Shown here piece after piece: positions 15,851 to 23,929 of a stretch of 37,396 nt of DNA; position 1 is the stretch's first letter, and every line of letters begins with the position of its first letter. The stretch comes from Nitrospiraceae bacterium (GTDB lineage Bacteria > Nitrospirota > Nitrospiria > Nitrospirales > Nitrospiraceae). The stretch covers positions 1-37,396 of the forward strand of contig SHZW01000020.1 of assembly GCA_009692155.1 (NCBI GenBank). The letters run 5' to 3'. Position numbers and translations under genes: made by a program. The notes below the pieces were generated by a model. The model worked only from the letters and a program-made list of their open reading frames with translations, had not been told where the DNA came from and searched no databases.

Positions 15851-17902
15851 GTGAGCGACTCAGCGATTGTCACGTTTGCACTCATTGCGGCGGTGACCGG
15901 GATTGCCTACGGCCTGTATCTGGCCATGTGGGTGTTCAAGCTCAACGCCGGCAACGCCAAGATGCAGGAAATTGCCAAGGCCATTCAGGAGGGTGCCGGC
16001 GCCTATATGAACCGCCAGTACAGGACGATCGGCGTCGTGGCGGCCGTGCTGTTTGTGATTCTGTGGGCGGCTGGTTTTGCCTCCGACAAATTCGGCATGC
16101 TCACGGCCATCGGCTTTCTCGTGGGGGCCGTGGCTTCGTCGATTGCCGGCTATATCGGCATGATTATTGCGGTGCGCGCAAACGTCCGCACCGCGCAGGC
16201 GGCTCATGACGGCATGAACGCCGCCCTGACCGTGGCCTTCCGCGGCGGGGCGGTGACCGGGTTGCTGCTGATCGGCTTGGGATTGCTGGCGATCACGAGC
16301 TTTTATACGCTGGCCTCTCAGTTCGCGGGTCAGGGAAAAGCGATCCATGCATTGCTGAGCCTGGGATTCGGAGGCAGTTTGATTTCGGTCTTTGCGCGTG
16401 TCGGCGGCGGGATTTATACCAAGGCTGCCGATGTCGGCGCCGACCTGGTCGGCAAGGTGGAAGCGGGGATTCCGGAAGACGACCAGCGCAACCCGGCCGT
16501 GATTGCCGACAACGTGGGCGACAATGTCGGCGATTGTGCCGGCATGGCCGCGGACCTGTTCGAGACCTACGCCGTGACAACCGTCGCGGCCATGGTGCTG
16601 GCGTTCACCCTGTTCAAAGGGCAGAGCGCGCCGATTCTCTATCCGCTCGCGCTCGGCGCGGTGACGATCTTTGCGACGATCATCGGCATCCTTTTTGTGA
16701 AAGTCGGCCCGGGTGGCGGGATCATGACCGCGCTCTATAAAGGTCTTTTTGTCGCCGGGGGAATTGCAGCGGCGGCGTTCTACCCCGTGACGACCAGGAT
16801 CATGGAAGGAGTCGGGGGCGTCAGCGGCACGAGCTACTACATTGCCGCGTTGGTGGGCCTGGTGGTGACGCTCGCGCTGGTGTTCATCACCGACTATTAC
16901 ACGTCCAAGAGCTACGCGCCGGTGCAGGCCATTGCGAAGGCGAGTGAAACGGGCCATGCGACGAACATCATCGCGGGACTCGCCGTGGGGATGCAGGCCA
17001 CCGCCTGGCCTGTCGTCGTCATCGGAGCGGCGATCCTTGGCAGCTACTGGATTTGCGGCGGCGCGGCGGCAGGCGGGTTGTATGGGGTCGCCGTGGCGGC
17101 CGTATCGATGCTCTCGATGGCGGGGATTGTCGTGGCGATCGATGCCTTCGGTCCGATTACCGACAACGCAGGCGGTATCGCGGAAATGGCCCACCTCGGC
17201 AAAGAGGTACGGAACATCACCGACCCGCTGGATGCCGTCGGGAATACGACGAAGGCGGTGACGAAAGGCTATGCCATCGGGTCGGCCGGACTGGCGGCGG
17301 TGGTCTTATTTGCCGAATACGCGCGCGAAGTGGGCAAGGGCAGCGGGGCGAGCACCTTCGACCTCTCCAATCCTTCCGTCCTGGTCGGGCTCTTCCTGGG
17401 CGGCATGCTGCCGTTTATCTTCGGGGCCCTCTGCATGAAAGCCGTGGGGGAGGCGGCCGGTCTCGTGGTCGAAGAGGTGCGCAGGCAGTTCAGGACGATC
17501 AAGGGGATCATGGAGGGCACCGGTAAACCAGAGTACGGCACCTGCGTCGACATCGTCACGCAGGCCGCCATTAAAAAAATGATGGTTCCCGGATTGATTC
17601 CTGTTGTGTTTCCCATCCTCGTCGGTTTCATTTTGGGTCCGCAGGCGCTTGGCGGCGTGCTGGTGGGCAGCATCGTGACCGGTCTGTTCGTCGCGATCTC
17701 CATGACCAGCGGCGGCGGGGCCTGGGACAATGCCAAGAAGTACATCGAAGAGCAGGGCAAGAAAGGCAGCGACACGCACAAGGCGGCGGTGACCGGCGAC
17801 ACGGTCGGCGACCCGTACAAGGACACGGCCGGCCCGGCGATCAATCCCATGATCAAGGTGATCAATATCGTGGCGCTCATGATCGTCTCGTTGATCGTGT
17901 AG
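15851..17902 (+). CDS. hppA: K+-independent H+-translocating membrane pyrophosphatase
   Basis: Membrane pyrophosphatase hydrolyses PPi and pumps protons out across the inner membrane, saving energy from biosynthetic PPi. The 683-residue protein has about 16 membrane helices and the conserved substrate loops: DVGADLVGK with [20 protein letters not shown] (about 194-228) and [15 protein letters not shown] near the C-terminus. Lys468 in GNTTK marks the K+-independent subfamily, which has Lys where K+-dependent enzymes have Ala. The start is GTG with GGAGGAG upstream. Low-energy nitrite oxidation makes recovery of PPi energy useful, though that link is inferred. It stands alone, with a possible promoter about 150 bases ahead. 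Confidence 0.96.
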   Translation: MSDSAIVTFALIAAVTGIAYGLYLAMWVFKLNAGNAKMQEIAKAIQEGAGAYMNRQYRTIGVVAAVLFVILWAAGFASDKFGMLTAIGFLVGAVASSIAGYIGMIIAVRANVRTAQAAHDGMNAALTVAFRGGAVTGLLLIGLGLLAITSFYTLASQFAGQGKAIHALLSLGFGGSLISVFARVGGGIYTKAADVGADLVGKVEAGIPEDDQRNPAVIADNVGDNVGDCAGMAADLFETYAVTTVAAMVLAFTLFKGQSAPILYPLALGAVTIFATIIGILFVKVGPGGGIMTALYKGLFVAGGIAAAAFYPVTTRIMEGVGGVSGTSYYIAALVGLVVTLALVFITDYYTSKSYAPVQAIAKASETGHATNIIAGLAVGMQATAWPVVVIGAAILGSYWICGGAAAGGLYGVAVAAVSMLSMAGIVVAIDAFGPITDNAGGIAEMAHLGKEVRNITDPLDAVGNTTKAVTKGYAIGSAGLAAVVLFAEYAREVGKGSGASTFDLSNPSVLVGLFLGGMLPFIFGALCMKAVGEAAGLVVEEVRRQFRTIKGIMEGTGKPEYGTCVDIVTQAAIKKMMVPGLIPVVFPILVGFILGPQALGGVLVGSIVTGLFVAISMTSGGGAWDNAKKYIEEQGKKGSDTHKAAVTGDTVGDPYKDTAGPAINPMIKVINIVALMIVSLIV

Positions 17903-17935
17903 TCACCGCGAGGTTGCACGGCCACAACGGTTTGC

Positions 17936-17964
17936 TTGACGAGTGCGGGGACGTGGGGTATCCT
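17936..17964 (+). promoter_or_regulatory. Candidate sigma70 promoter for pup
   Basis: TTGACG (17936-17941) and TATCCT (17959-17964) with a 17-base spacer stand about 60 bases ahead of the pup start codon. Confidence 0.6.
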
Positions 17965-18031
17965 GACTTTACGCTCGCATGAGATGCTGTTGTGTCTCTT
18001 GCGGGCGTGATGAGTCTCAGGAGGTGCTCCG

Positions 18032-18229
18032 ATGGAAAAGCAGGAGCGGAAACCAGAGTCCAGGAAAGACCCGCAGTCCAAGGAAGACGTCAAGGCGAAC
18101 CCCAAGGTCGTCGAGTCCGGCAAGAAGCTGAAAGAGGAAATCGACAAGCTCGTGGACGAAATCGACAACGTCCTTGAGGAAAACGCCGAAGAGTTCGTGA
18201 AAAACTACGTGCAAAAGGGCGGGCAGTAA
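18032..18229 (+). CDS. pup: Prokaryotic ubiquitin-like protein Pup
   Basis: 65 residues, rich in Lys and Glu, no membrane segment. The C-terminal third (42-65) reads DEIDNVLEENAEEFVKNYVQ followed by Lys-Gly-Gly-Gln, nearly the same as actinobacterial Pup, while the N-terminal 30 residues are disordered and charged as in that family. Pup is attached by PafA to lysines of target proteins, which are then unfolded by the Mpa/ARC ATPase and degraded by the proteasome. Because it ends in Gln, the deamidase Dop must first convert it to Glu. AGGAGGTG lies 8 bases before the ATG. Unlike the usual arrangement, none of pafA, dop, mpa, prcA or prcB is in the window; the neighbours are hppA and rel. Confidence 0.93.
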   Translation: MEKQERKPESRKDPQSKEDVKANPKVVESGKKLKEEIDKLVDEIDNVLEENAEEFVKNYVQKGGQ

Positions 18230-18306
18230 GGCCCGCCTGCTCCCGCCTCCATGATTTTTCTTCCGTGACCGTTCCGTATGTACCCGCAGCCTTCCCGCGG
18301 GCTCGT

Positions 18307-18335
18307 TTGACAAACATTTCTTGACCGTCTAGTAT
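18307..18335 (+). promoter_or_regulatory. Strong sigma70-type promoter for rel
   Basis: A perfect TTGACA (18307-18312), a 17-base spacer and TAGTAT (18330-18335) lie about 110 bases ahead of the rel start. A short hairpin (18218-18224 with 18231-18237) spans the pup stop codon upstream but has no T-run. Confidence 0.7.
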
Positions 18336-18443
18336 CTTCTTTAAATTCAGCAAGTTGCGATTTTCCATCCGACCGGTGCATGCCTGACGTCCATGCGTTG
18401 GGCAGGCCGGGCGGGAGTCCACCCACGGTTGCCGATATCTGCC

Positions 18444-20618
18444 ATGCCGAACGAGACGATCACAGATCTCGATCAACTGATCAGCCGGGTCCAAAGCTAC
18501 AACCCGAATGCGGATGTGGAATTGGTACGCCGGGCCTATGCCTTTTCCGAGAAAGCGCATGCGGGCCAGACGCGGCGGTCCGGCGAACCCTACCTGCAGC
18601 ATCCGCTGGCCGTGGCCAGCGTGCTGACCATGTTGCGTTCGGACGTCACCGCCGTGGCGGCCGGACTGCTGCACGACACGCTGGAAGACACGCTGGCGAC
18701 TCCGGACGAGTTGGAGAAGGAGTTCGGCAAGGATGTCGTGCATCTGGTCGACGGCGTGACCAAAATCGGGAAGATTCCGTTCCGAAACTACGAGGAAAAG
18801 CAGGCGGAGAATTTCAGAAAAATGGTGCTCTCGATGGCGGACGACATCCGGGTCGTTCTCATCAAGCTGGCCGACCGGCTCCATAACATGCGCACGCTGG
18901 AGCATCTGCAGGAAGCCCGGCGAAGGCAGATCGCCCAGGAGACGCTCGAAATCTACGCGCCGCTGGCCAACCGGCTCGGCATCGGATGGATGAAGAACGA
19001 GTTGGAGGACCTGTGCCTCAAAGCGTTGAAGCCGGACGCCTTTGCCGAACTGAAGATGCGCGTGGCCAAGCGCGACGAAGAGCGGCAGCAGTACGTTGAG
19101 GATGTCATCCAGCTCGTGAAGCAGGCGCTGACCGAGGCAGGGTTGAAGGGGGAAGTGCAGGGGCGGCCCAAGCATCTGTACGGGATTTCCAAGAAAATGG
19201 AACGCCAGGCGGTCTCCTTCGATGAAGTCTACGATCTGGCGGCCATCCGCATCGTCACGGATACGAAGATGAATTGTTACGCGGCCCTGGGACTGATCCA
19301 TTCCCTCTGGCGTCCGGTGCCGGGCCGGTTCAAAGACTACATCGCGATCCCCAAGTCGAACCTCTATCAGTCGCTCCATACCACGGTCATCGGTCCGAAA
19401 GGCGAGCGCGTCGAGTTTCAGATCCGGACGGAGGAGATGCACTGGATCGCCGAGTATGGCTTCGCCGCGCATTGGAAATACAAAGAGCACGGCACGATTG
19501 ACAATCAGGAGGGCAAGGCCTTCAGTTGGCTGCGCCAGTTCGTCGAGTGGCATCAGGATCTCGCCGACAACCGCCAGTTCATGGATTCCGTCAAGCTGGA
19601 TCTGTTTCACGACGTCGTCTATGTGTTCACGCCGAAAGGGCTGGTCAAGGAGATGCCGCTCGGCTCGACGCCGGTGGATTTTGCCTATGCGATCCATACC
19701 GAGATTGGAGACCGCTGCGTCGGGGCGAAAGCCAATGGGAAGATCGTGCCCTTGAAACACCAGCTCAAAAGCGGCGACACGGTGGAGATTCTGACCTCGT
19801 CCACACAGATGCCGCACAAGGATTGGCTGAAATTCGTCCGGACCTCACGCGCCAAAACCAAGATCAAGCACTGGCTGAAAGCCGAGCAGCAAAAACGCAG
19901 TGTGGAAGTCGGCCGGCGTCTCCTGGAACGGGAATTCAAGCGGCAGGATCTGCCGCCTGCGCAGATGCTGAAATCCGACCGCCTGCTGGAAGCCGCGCGG
20001 AAGTCCGGTTTTGACAACCTTGATGAACTGGCAGCCGCCGTTGGCTTCGGGCGCGTGGCGGCTTCAGAGGTCGCGAGCTGGCTGTTGGCGCCGGTCTCTG
20101 CGGGAGCTTCTCCCGTTGCCGGCGCGCCGGTCGCGGAACGCGCTCCCGCCGTAAAAGACGAGGAGAGGGCCGTCAAGGTCAAAGGTGGGCGCGACCTGCT
20201 CATGCAACTGTCCCGGTGCTGCAACCCGGTCCCCGGAGACCGGATCATGGGCTATATCACCAGGGGTCGCGGCCTGACGATCCATGCGGTCGGCTGTCCG
20301 AATCTCGACGCGTTGGATTATGACCGTGATCGCCTGGTCGACGTCGAATGGGATTTCACGACTCCCAGCACGCATCCCGTCAAGGTCTCGATCGTCGCGG
20401 TGGACAAACCCGGCGTGCTGGCCAACGTGTCGTCGTCCATCTCCGGCGCGGAGGCCAACATCACGCGTGCCGAGATCGCCACCAGCGAGAATCGAAAGGC
20501 CATCCTCGATTTTGTGGTCGAGGTGCAGGACACGGCGCATCTGGAACGGGTGCTGAAGGCGATTGAACGGGTTGAGGGTGTCATCACCGTGCGGCGTGTC
20601 CGCGCCTGGCACGAGTGA
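18444..20618 (+). CDS. rel: Bifunctional (p)ppGpp synthetase/hydrolase (RelA/SpoT family)
   Basis: Makes and breaks the stringent-response alarmones (p)ppGpp. About 724 residues, the usual length for long RSH proteins. Domains in order: an HD hydrolase with an intact HDTLED (77-82); a synthetase with Arg295 of RFKD, the basic signature of bifunctional enzymes, and IPKSNLYQSLHTT; TGS (VYVFTPKG to AKANGKI); a helical and zinc-finger-like part with RCCNPVPGD; and a C-terminal ACT domain (VDKPGVLANVSSSIS). Both activities therefore look intact. I chose ATG 18444. A frame extension to 18393 is possible, and neither start has a clear Shine-Dalgarno. A strong promoter precedes it. It is the likely main stress-alarmone enzyme of a slow-growing nitrifier. 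Confidence 0.94.
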   Translation: MPNETITDLDQLISRVQSYNPNADVELVRRAYAFSEKAHAGQTRRSGEPYLQHPLAVASVLTMLRSDVTAVAAGLLHDTLEDTLATPDELEKEFGKDVVHLVDGVTKIGKIPFRNYEEKQAENFRKMVLSMADDIRVVLIKLADRLHNMRTLEHLQEARRRQIAQETLEIYAPLANRLGIGWMKNELEDLCLKALKPDAFAELKMRVAKRDEERQQYVEDVIQLVKQALTEAGLKGEVQGRPKHLYGISKKMERQAVSFDEVYDLAAIRIVTDTKMNCYAALGLIHSLWRPVPGRFKDYIAIPKSNLYQSLHTTVIGPKGERVEFQIRTEEMHWIAEYGFAAHWKYKEHGTIDNQEGKAFSWLRQFVEWHQDLADNRQFMDSVKLDLFHDVVYVFTPKGLVKEMPLGSTPVDFAYAIHTEIGDRCVGAKANGKIVPLKHQLKSGDTVEILTSSTQMPHKDWLKFVRTSRAKTKIKHWLKAEQQKRSVEVGRRLLEREFKRQDLPPAQMLKSDRLLEAARKSGFDNLDELAAAVGFGRVAASEVASWLLAPVSAGASPVAGAPVAERAPAVKDEERAVKVKGGRDLLMQLSRCCNPVPGDRIMGYITRGRGLTIHAVGCPNLDALDYDRDRLVDVEWDFTTPSTHPVKVSIVAVDKPGVLANVSSSISGAEANITRAEIATSENRKAILDFVVEVQDTAHLERVLKAIERVEGVITVRRVRAWHE

Positions 20619-20649
20619 CAGGGTTTTGAAAAAGCTTCCAGCGTTGCTG

Positions 20650-21189
20650 CTACGGCCTGCGTGATGGCTGCTTGGCGGGAAGGTCCGTGGGAAGCTGGAA
20701 GCGGAGTGTCGCGCCGCGGTCAAGTTGAAGCGCCTCCGCCGATCCCGACGCGAGTTCCAGGACATACAGCGCGTTCTCATTCGGCTGATATTGCGGACAG
20801 CCGTCGTCGGTCCGGCTGCAGGTGGGGACGCTGCGCTCGATGTGGACGATCTTTTTGTTCCCATCCATCCAGATGATATCCAGGGAAATGCGGGTATTCT
20901 TCATCCAAAAGCTCCACTGTTGCGGCTCGGCAAAGGTGAAGAGCATCCCGCGGTTCTTCTCCAGCGATGGCCGGAACATGAGCCCGCGCGCGCGTTCCTC
21001 GACCGTATCCGCCATTTCGGCCATGATGACGGTTCCCTGCGGCATCGTCACGGCTATCAGTCCTCCGGCCGCCGGCCGCTGTGCCAGTCCTGCCGGCGCA
21101 TGAAGGCCCACGACCAGGCCGCACAGGATGGCGGCGCGTCCAAGTTGTCGCAGGCACGTCCCATGATGCATCGACGATCCGTTCGACAT
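20650..21189 (-). CDS. DUF192 (YkgM/UPF0127-type) exported protein
   Basis: 179 residues: a hydrophobic segment (about 19-36) ending in GLAQ is a signal peptide, and the rest is a DUF192 domain with its hallmarks RARGLMFRPSL, GMLFTF, WSFWMKNT and LDIIWMD, then CPQYQPNENALYVLEL. Members are small periplasmic or secreted proteins of uncertain function. Length is typical. A longer reading frame in the same phase extends to 22686, but it lies opposite the acyl-CoA ligase gene and has no homology signal. The start at 21189 fits the signal peptide. Divergent from the acyl-CoA ligase and convergent with rel. Confidence 0.85.
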   Translation of the reverse strand: MSNGSSMHHGTCLRQLGRAAILCGLVVGLHAPAGLAQRPAAGGLIAVTMPQGTVIMAEMADTVEERARGLMFRPSLEKNRGMLFTFAEPQQWSFWMKNTRISLDIIWMDGNKKIVHIERSVPTCSRTDDGCPQYQPNENALYVLELASGSAEALQLDRGATLRFQLPTDLPAKQPSRRP

Positions 21190-21258
21190 GCCTGCGATCC
21201 TAGAGAGGCGTCCTTGACCTGTCAAGGCGGTCCTGCCGCCGGTTGTGCCTGAACGATC

Positions 21259-22962
21259 ATGGACCGCGCCTGGACCTCGCAATACGATTCCCACGTGTCC
21301 TCCACGCTCTCGTATCCCGAAGAGTCGTTGCCGCAGATGCTCGCACGCTTGGCCGCGCGCTTTCCTGATCGTCCCGCGGTCCTCTTCTACGGCCGCGTCA
21401 TCCGCTACCGTGAGCTGGATGCCCTGACCAATCGGTTTGCGAAGGCGTTGCTGCAGATGGGGATCGGCAAAGGCAGCGTCGTGGGGATCATGCTGCCGAA
21501 CCTTCCTCAGACCGTGATTGCGTTCTACGGCAGTCTGCGGGCCGGCGCCACGGTGACGATGATCAATCCGCTCTACGTCGAACCGGAGATCCGGCAGCAA
21601 GTGACGGACTCGGGCTGCGAGACGCTGCTGGTGCTGGATCAATTCTATGGCCGGGTTGAACCGCTGCTCCAGGGCACATGCCTCAAACGGGTCATTGTCA
21701 CCGGTGTCGAGGACTATTTGCCGTGGCTCAAGCGGCTGCTGTACCCGCTGAAAGCCTGGCGGGAAGGAAAACGTGTTCGGAGGCCCGTGCATCCGGCCGT
21801 CCATGCCTTCCGCCGCCTGCTGGATGTGCCGCCTGAAGCTCCAACGGTCCCGGTGGCTCCGGATGACACGGCGCTGCTGCAATATACGGGCGGGACGACC
21901 GGCGTTCCCAAGGGCGTCGTGCTGACCCATCGGAATCTCATGGCAAATACGTGGCAGATTCATCAGTGGTGTCCGTCCATCAGGGAAGGCGAGGCGGTGT
22001 TTCTGGGGGTGCTGCCGTTTTTCCATGTCTATGGCATGAGTGTGTGCCAGAATCTCTCTCTCTGCACCGGTTCGGCCCTGGTGCTCCTGCCGCGGTTTCA
22101 GGTCGGTGAGGTGCTGAAAGCCATTGTGCGTGAGCGGGTGACGGTGTTCCCCGGCATTCCTGCAATGTATTTCGCGATCAACGGCTATCAGCGGTTGAAC
22201 CGCTACAATCTGCGCTCGGTCCGTGTGTGCATCAGTGGAGCGGGCCCGATGTCCCCGTCCGTCCAGGAGCGGTTTGAATCGTTGACGGGAGCCAAACTGG
22301 TCGAAGGGTACGGGCTCACGGAGGCCAGTCCCGTGACCCATTGCAACCCGATCGAGCAGACAGTCGGGCCGCGTCATCCGAAAAGCATGGGCCTGCCGCT
22401 GCCGGGCACCGATGCGCGTATTGTGGATGCGGACACCGGACAGCGCGAGCTTCCCGTCGGCGAGGTTGGCGAACTGGTGATCCGCGGGCCGCAAGTGATG
22501 CGTGGCTATTGGCGTCGGGAGGAGGAGACCCGTCAGGTCTTGCGGGACGGCTGGCTCTATACGGGCGACATGGCTCGGCGCGATGCGGACGGCTATTTTT
22601 ACATCGAGGATCGTAAAAAAGACATGATCAAGTCGGGCGGGGAGAATGTCTACCCGCGCGAGGTGGAGGAAATTTTGCTCCGACATCCGGCGGTGAAGGA
22701 CGCCGTCGTCGCGGGCATTCCCCAGGAGCTGCGGGGCGAAATGATCAAGGCCTATGTCGTGCTGAAAGACGGCGAGAAGGCGGCCTCAGCCGATCTGCTG
22801 GAGCATTGCCGGAAAAATCTGGCAAAGTTCAAGGTGCCGAAGCGCGTGGAATTCAGGAGCGAACTGCCCAAAACGATCGTCGGCAAGGTGCTGCGGCGTG
22901 TTCTGATCGACGAAGAATTGAAGCGCCACGCCGCGCCTCAGGAGGGCGGAGCGGGCGAGTAG
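21259..22962 (+). CDS. Long-chain fatty-acid-CoA ligase (AMP-forming)
   Basis: Activates a carboxylic acid, probably a fatty acid, to its CoA thioester through an acyl-AMP intermediate. The 567-residue protein shows all the family motifs: YTGGTTGVPKG (from Tyr209) for ATP phosphate binding, the EGYGLTEASP segment, GWLYTGD with YFYIEDRKKDMIKSGGEN in the hinge, and PKTIVGKVLRR with the catalytic Lys near the end. Long-chain specificity is a family guess, since the acyl pocket cannot be read. No clear Shine-Dalgarno precedes the ATG. Divergent from the DUF192 gene with a 69-base gap that must hold both promoters. Confidence 0.9.
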   Translation: MDRAWTSQYDSHVSSTLSYPEESLPQMLARLAARFPDRPAVLFYGRVIRYRELDALTNRFAKALLQMGIGKGSVVGIMLPNLPQTVIAFYGSLRAGATVTMINPLYVEPEIRQQVTDSGCETLLVLDQFYGRVEPLLQGTCLKRVIVTGVEDYLPWLKRLLYPLKAWREGKRVRRPVHPAVHAFRRLLDVPPEAPTVPVAPDDTALLQYTGGTTGVPKGVVLTHRNLMANTWQIHQWCPSIREGEAVFLGVLPFFHVYGMSVCQNLSLCTGSALVLLPRFQVGEVLKAIVRERVTVFPGIPAMYFAINGYQRLNRYNLRSVRVCISGAGPMSPSVQERFESLTGAKLVEGYGLTEASPVTHCNPIEQTVGPRHPKSMGLPLPGTDARIVDADTGQRELPVGEVGELVIRGPQVMRGYWRREEETRQVLRDGWLYTGDMARRDADGYFYIEDRKKDMIKSGGENVYPREVEEILLRHPAVKDAVVAGIPQELRGEMIKAYVVLKDGEKAASADLLEHCRKNLAKFKVPKRVEFRSELPKTIVGKVLRRVLIDEELKRHAAPQEGGAGE

Positions 22963-23033
22963 CCCGGCTTGCAATCGGGCCGTGGGGTATGCGATTCTGC
23001 TGCCTCGCGTCGCGGAATTACACGAGGGATGGC

Positions 23034-23219
23034 ATGCAAGAAAAGCGGAAGGTGCTCTACAAAAAAGGCGTGTTCGTCTGCCCCAAATGCCGCCAATCCT
23101 ATGTCCAGGAAAAATGGATCGAGGAATTTCGCATCCGTTGCCACAAGTGTGATTACCGGGGCACCCTGACGGAAGTGTCGGTCGAAGAGCATATGGATGA
23201 GGAAACGATCAGGCGCTAG
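23034..23219 (+). CDS. Small zinc-ribbon protein
   Basis: 61 residues with two CXXC pairs, C16/C19 and C36/C39, making one zinc ribbon. The rest is charged and without a membrane segment. Small zinc ribbons of this type bind nucleic acid or partner proteins, and no finer role can be given. GAGGG lies 7 bases before the ATG at 23034. It is 71 bases after the acyl-CoA ligase gene and may be co-transcribed with it. Confidence 0.75.
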   Translation: MQEKRKVLYKKGVFVCPKCRQSYVQEKWIEEFRIRCHKCDYRGTLTEVSVEEHMDEETIRR

Positions 23220-23319
23220 TTTTTCCCCTCGTTCCCCGCTACGTTCCCGCTGTAGTTCAGTTCACGTCATGCCGGTCTGCTCATACATAACGGCTCATCA
23301 CGAGTCAGGAGGTCGTACT

Positions 23320-23922
23320 ATGCGCCAGGCATTCCTCATGGGATTTCTGCTGGCAGGCCTGTTGGCAGGATGGACGGGTGCGGCGTCGGCCGCCGAGGCG
23401 CCGGCCTCCGTCACGGTCCTGGTGGCCTATCATTCGGCGACAGGCCATACCGAGAAGATGGCACAGGGCGTTGTCGAAGGGGCTGCGCGCATACCGGGGA
23501 CCAAGGTCGTGCTTAAGCGGGTGGGCGACGTCGCCGCAGGCGATCTGTTTTCGGCGGATGCCGTGGTGGTCGGGTCGCCGGTCTACTGGTCCAACATGTC
23601 CGGAGACGTCAAAAAGTTTTTCGACGATTGGCAGTTTAAATTCGGCGTCTTTCCCGAGTTCAAAATGCGCAACAAAGTCGGGGCGGCCTTTGCAACCGGG
23701 GGACAGGTCTCGAGCGGAAAGGAAGTGACCATGCTGACAATCCTGGCCGCCATGCTCGGCAACCAGATGATCGTGGTGAGTGGTGGCGGTGCGTTCGGCG
23801 CCTCCGCGACGACGGAGGGGGACAGTCCTGGAATTGACGACAAGGAACTGGCATCAGCCAAGGAATTGGGCGCACGCGTTGCCGAAGTGGCCTGGATGGT
23901 CAAGCGGGGACGGCAGCAATAA
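23320..23922 (+). CDS. Exported flavodoxin/WrbA-like protein
   Basis: 200 residues. The mature part is a flavodoxin fold of the NAD(P)H:quinone oxidoreductase WrbA type: an FMN phosphate loop YHSATGHTEKMA (37-48), VVVGSPVYWSNMSGDVKKFFDDW, and the GAAFATGGQVSSGKE loop. Unlike cytoplasmic WrbA it begins with a clear Sec signal peptide (MRQAFLMGFLLAGLLAGW, cut after ASA at 24). FMN proteins are usually folded in the cytoplasm, so export before FMN binding, or flavinylation outside, would be needed. AGGAGGT stands 7 bases before the ATG. It converges on the oligopeptidase gene with only 7 bases between stop codons. Confidence 0.82.
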   Translation: MRQAFLMGFLLAGLLAGWTGAASAAEAPASVTVLVAYHSATGHTEKMAQGVVEGAARIPGTKVVLKRVGDVAAGDLFSADAVVVGSPVYWSNMSGDVKKFFDDWQFKFGVFPEFKMRNKVGAAFATGGQVSSGKEVTMLTILAAMLGNQMIVVSGGGAFGASATTEGDSPGIDDKELASAKELGARVAEVAWMVKRGRQQ

Positions 23923-23929
23923 AGGAACG

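Noticed and set aside
15860-17194. 444-codon - strand frame
   Set aside because: Antisense of hppA; no motif, His/Arg-rich composition typical of shadows.
18032-18229. UBact rather than Pup
   Set aside because: The C-terminal third matches Pup closely (ENAEEFVKNYVQKGGQ). UBact-type sequences would differ there.
20619-20660. Possible third copy of the palindromic element (AGGGTTTTGAAAAAG)
   Set aside because: Only one end resembles the element and no matching second end was found; may be chance.
21190-22686. Upstream extension of the DUF192 frame on the - strand
   Set aside because: It runs opposite the acyl-CoA ligase gene, shows no family motif, and the DUF192 protein has its own signal peptide start at 21189.
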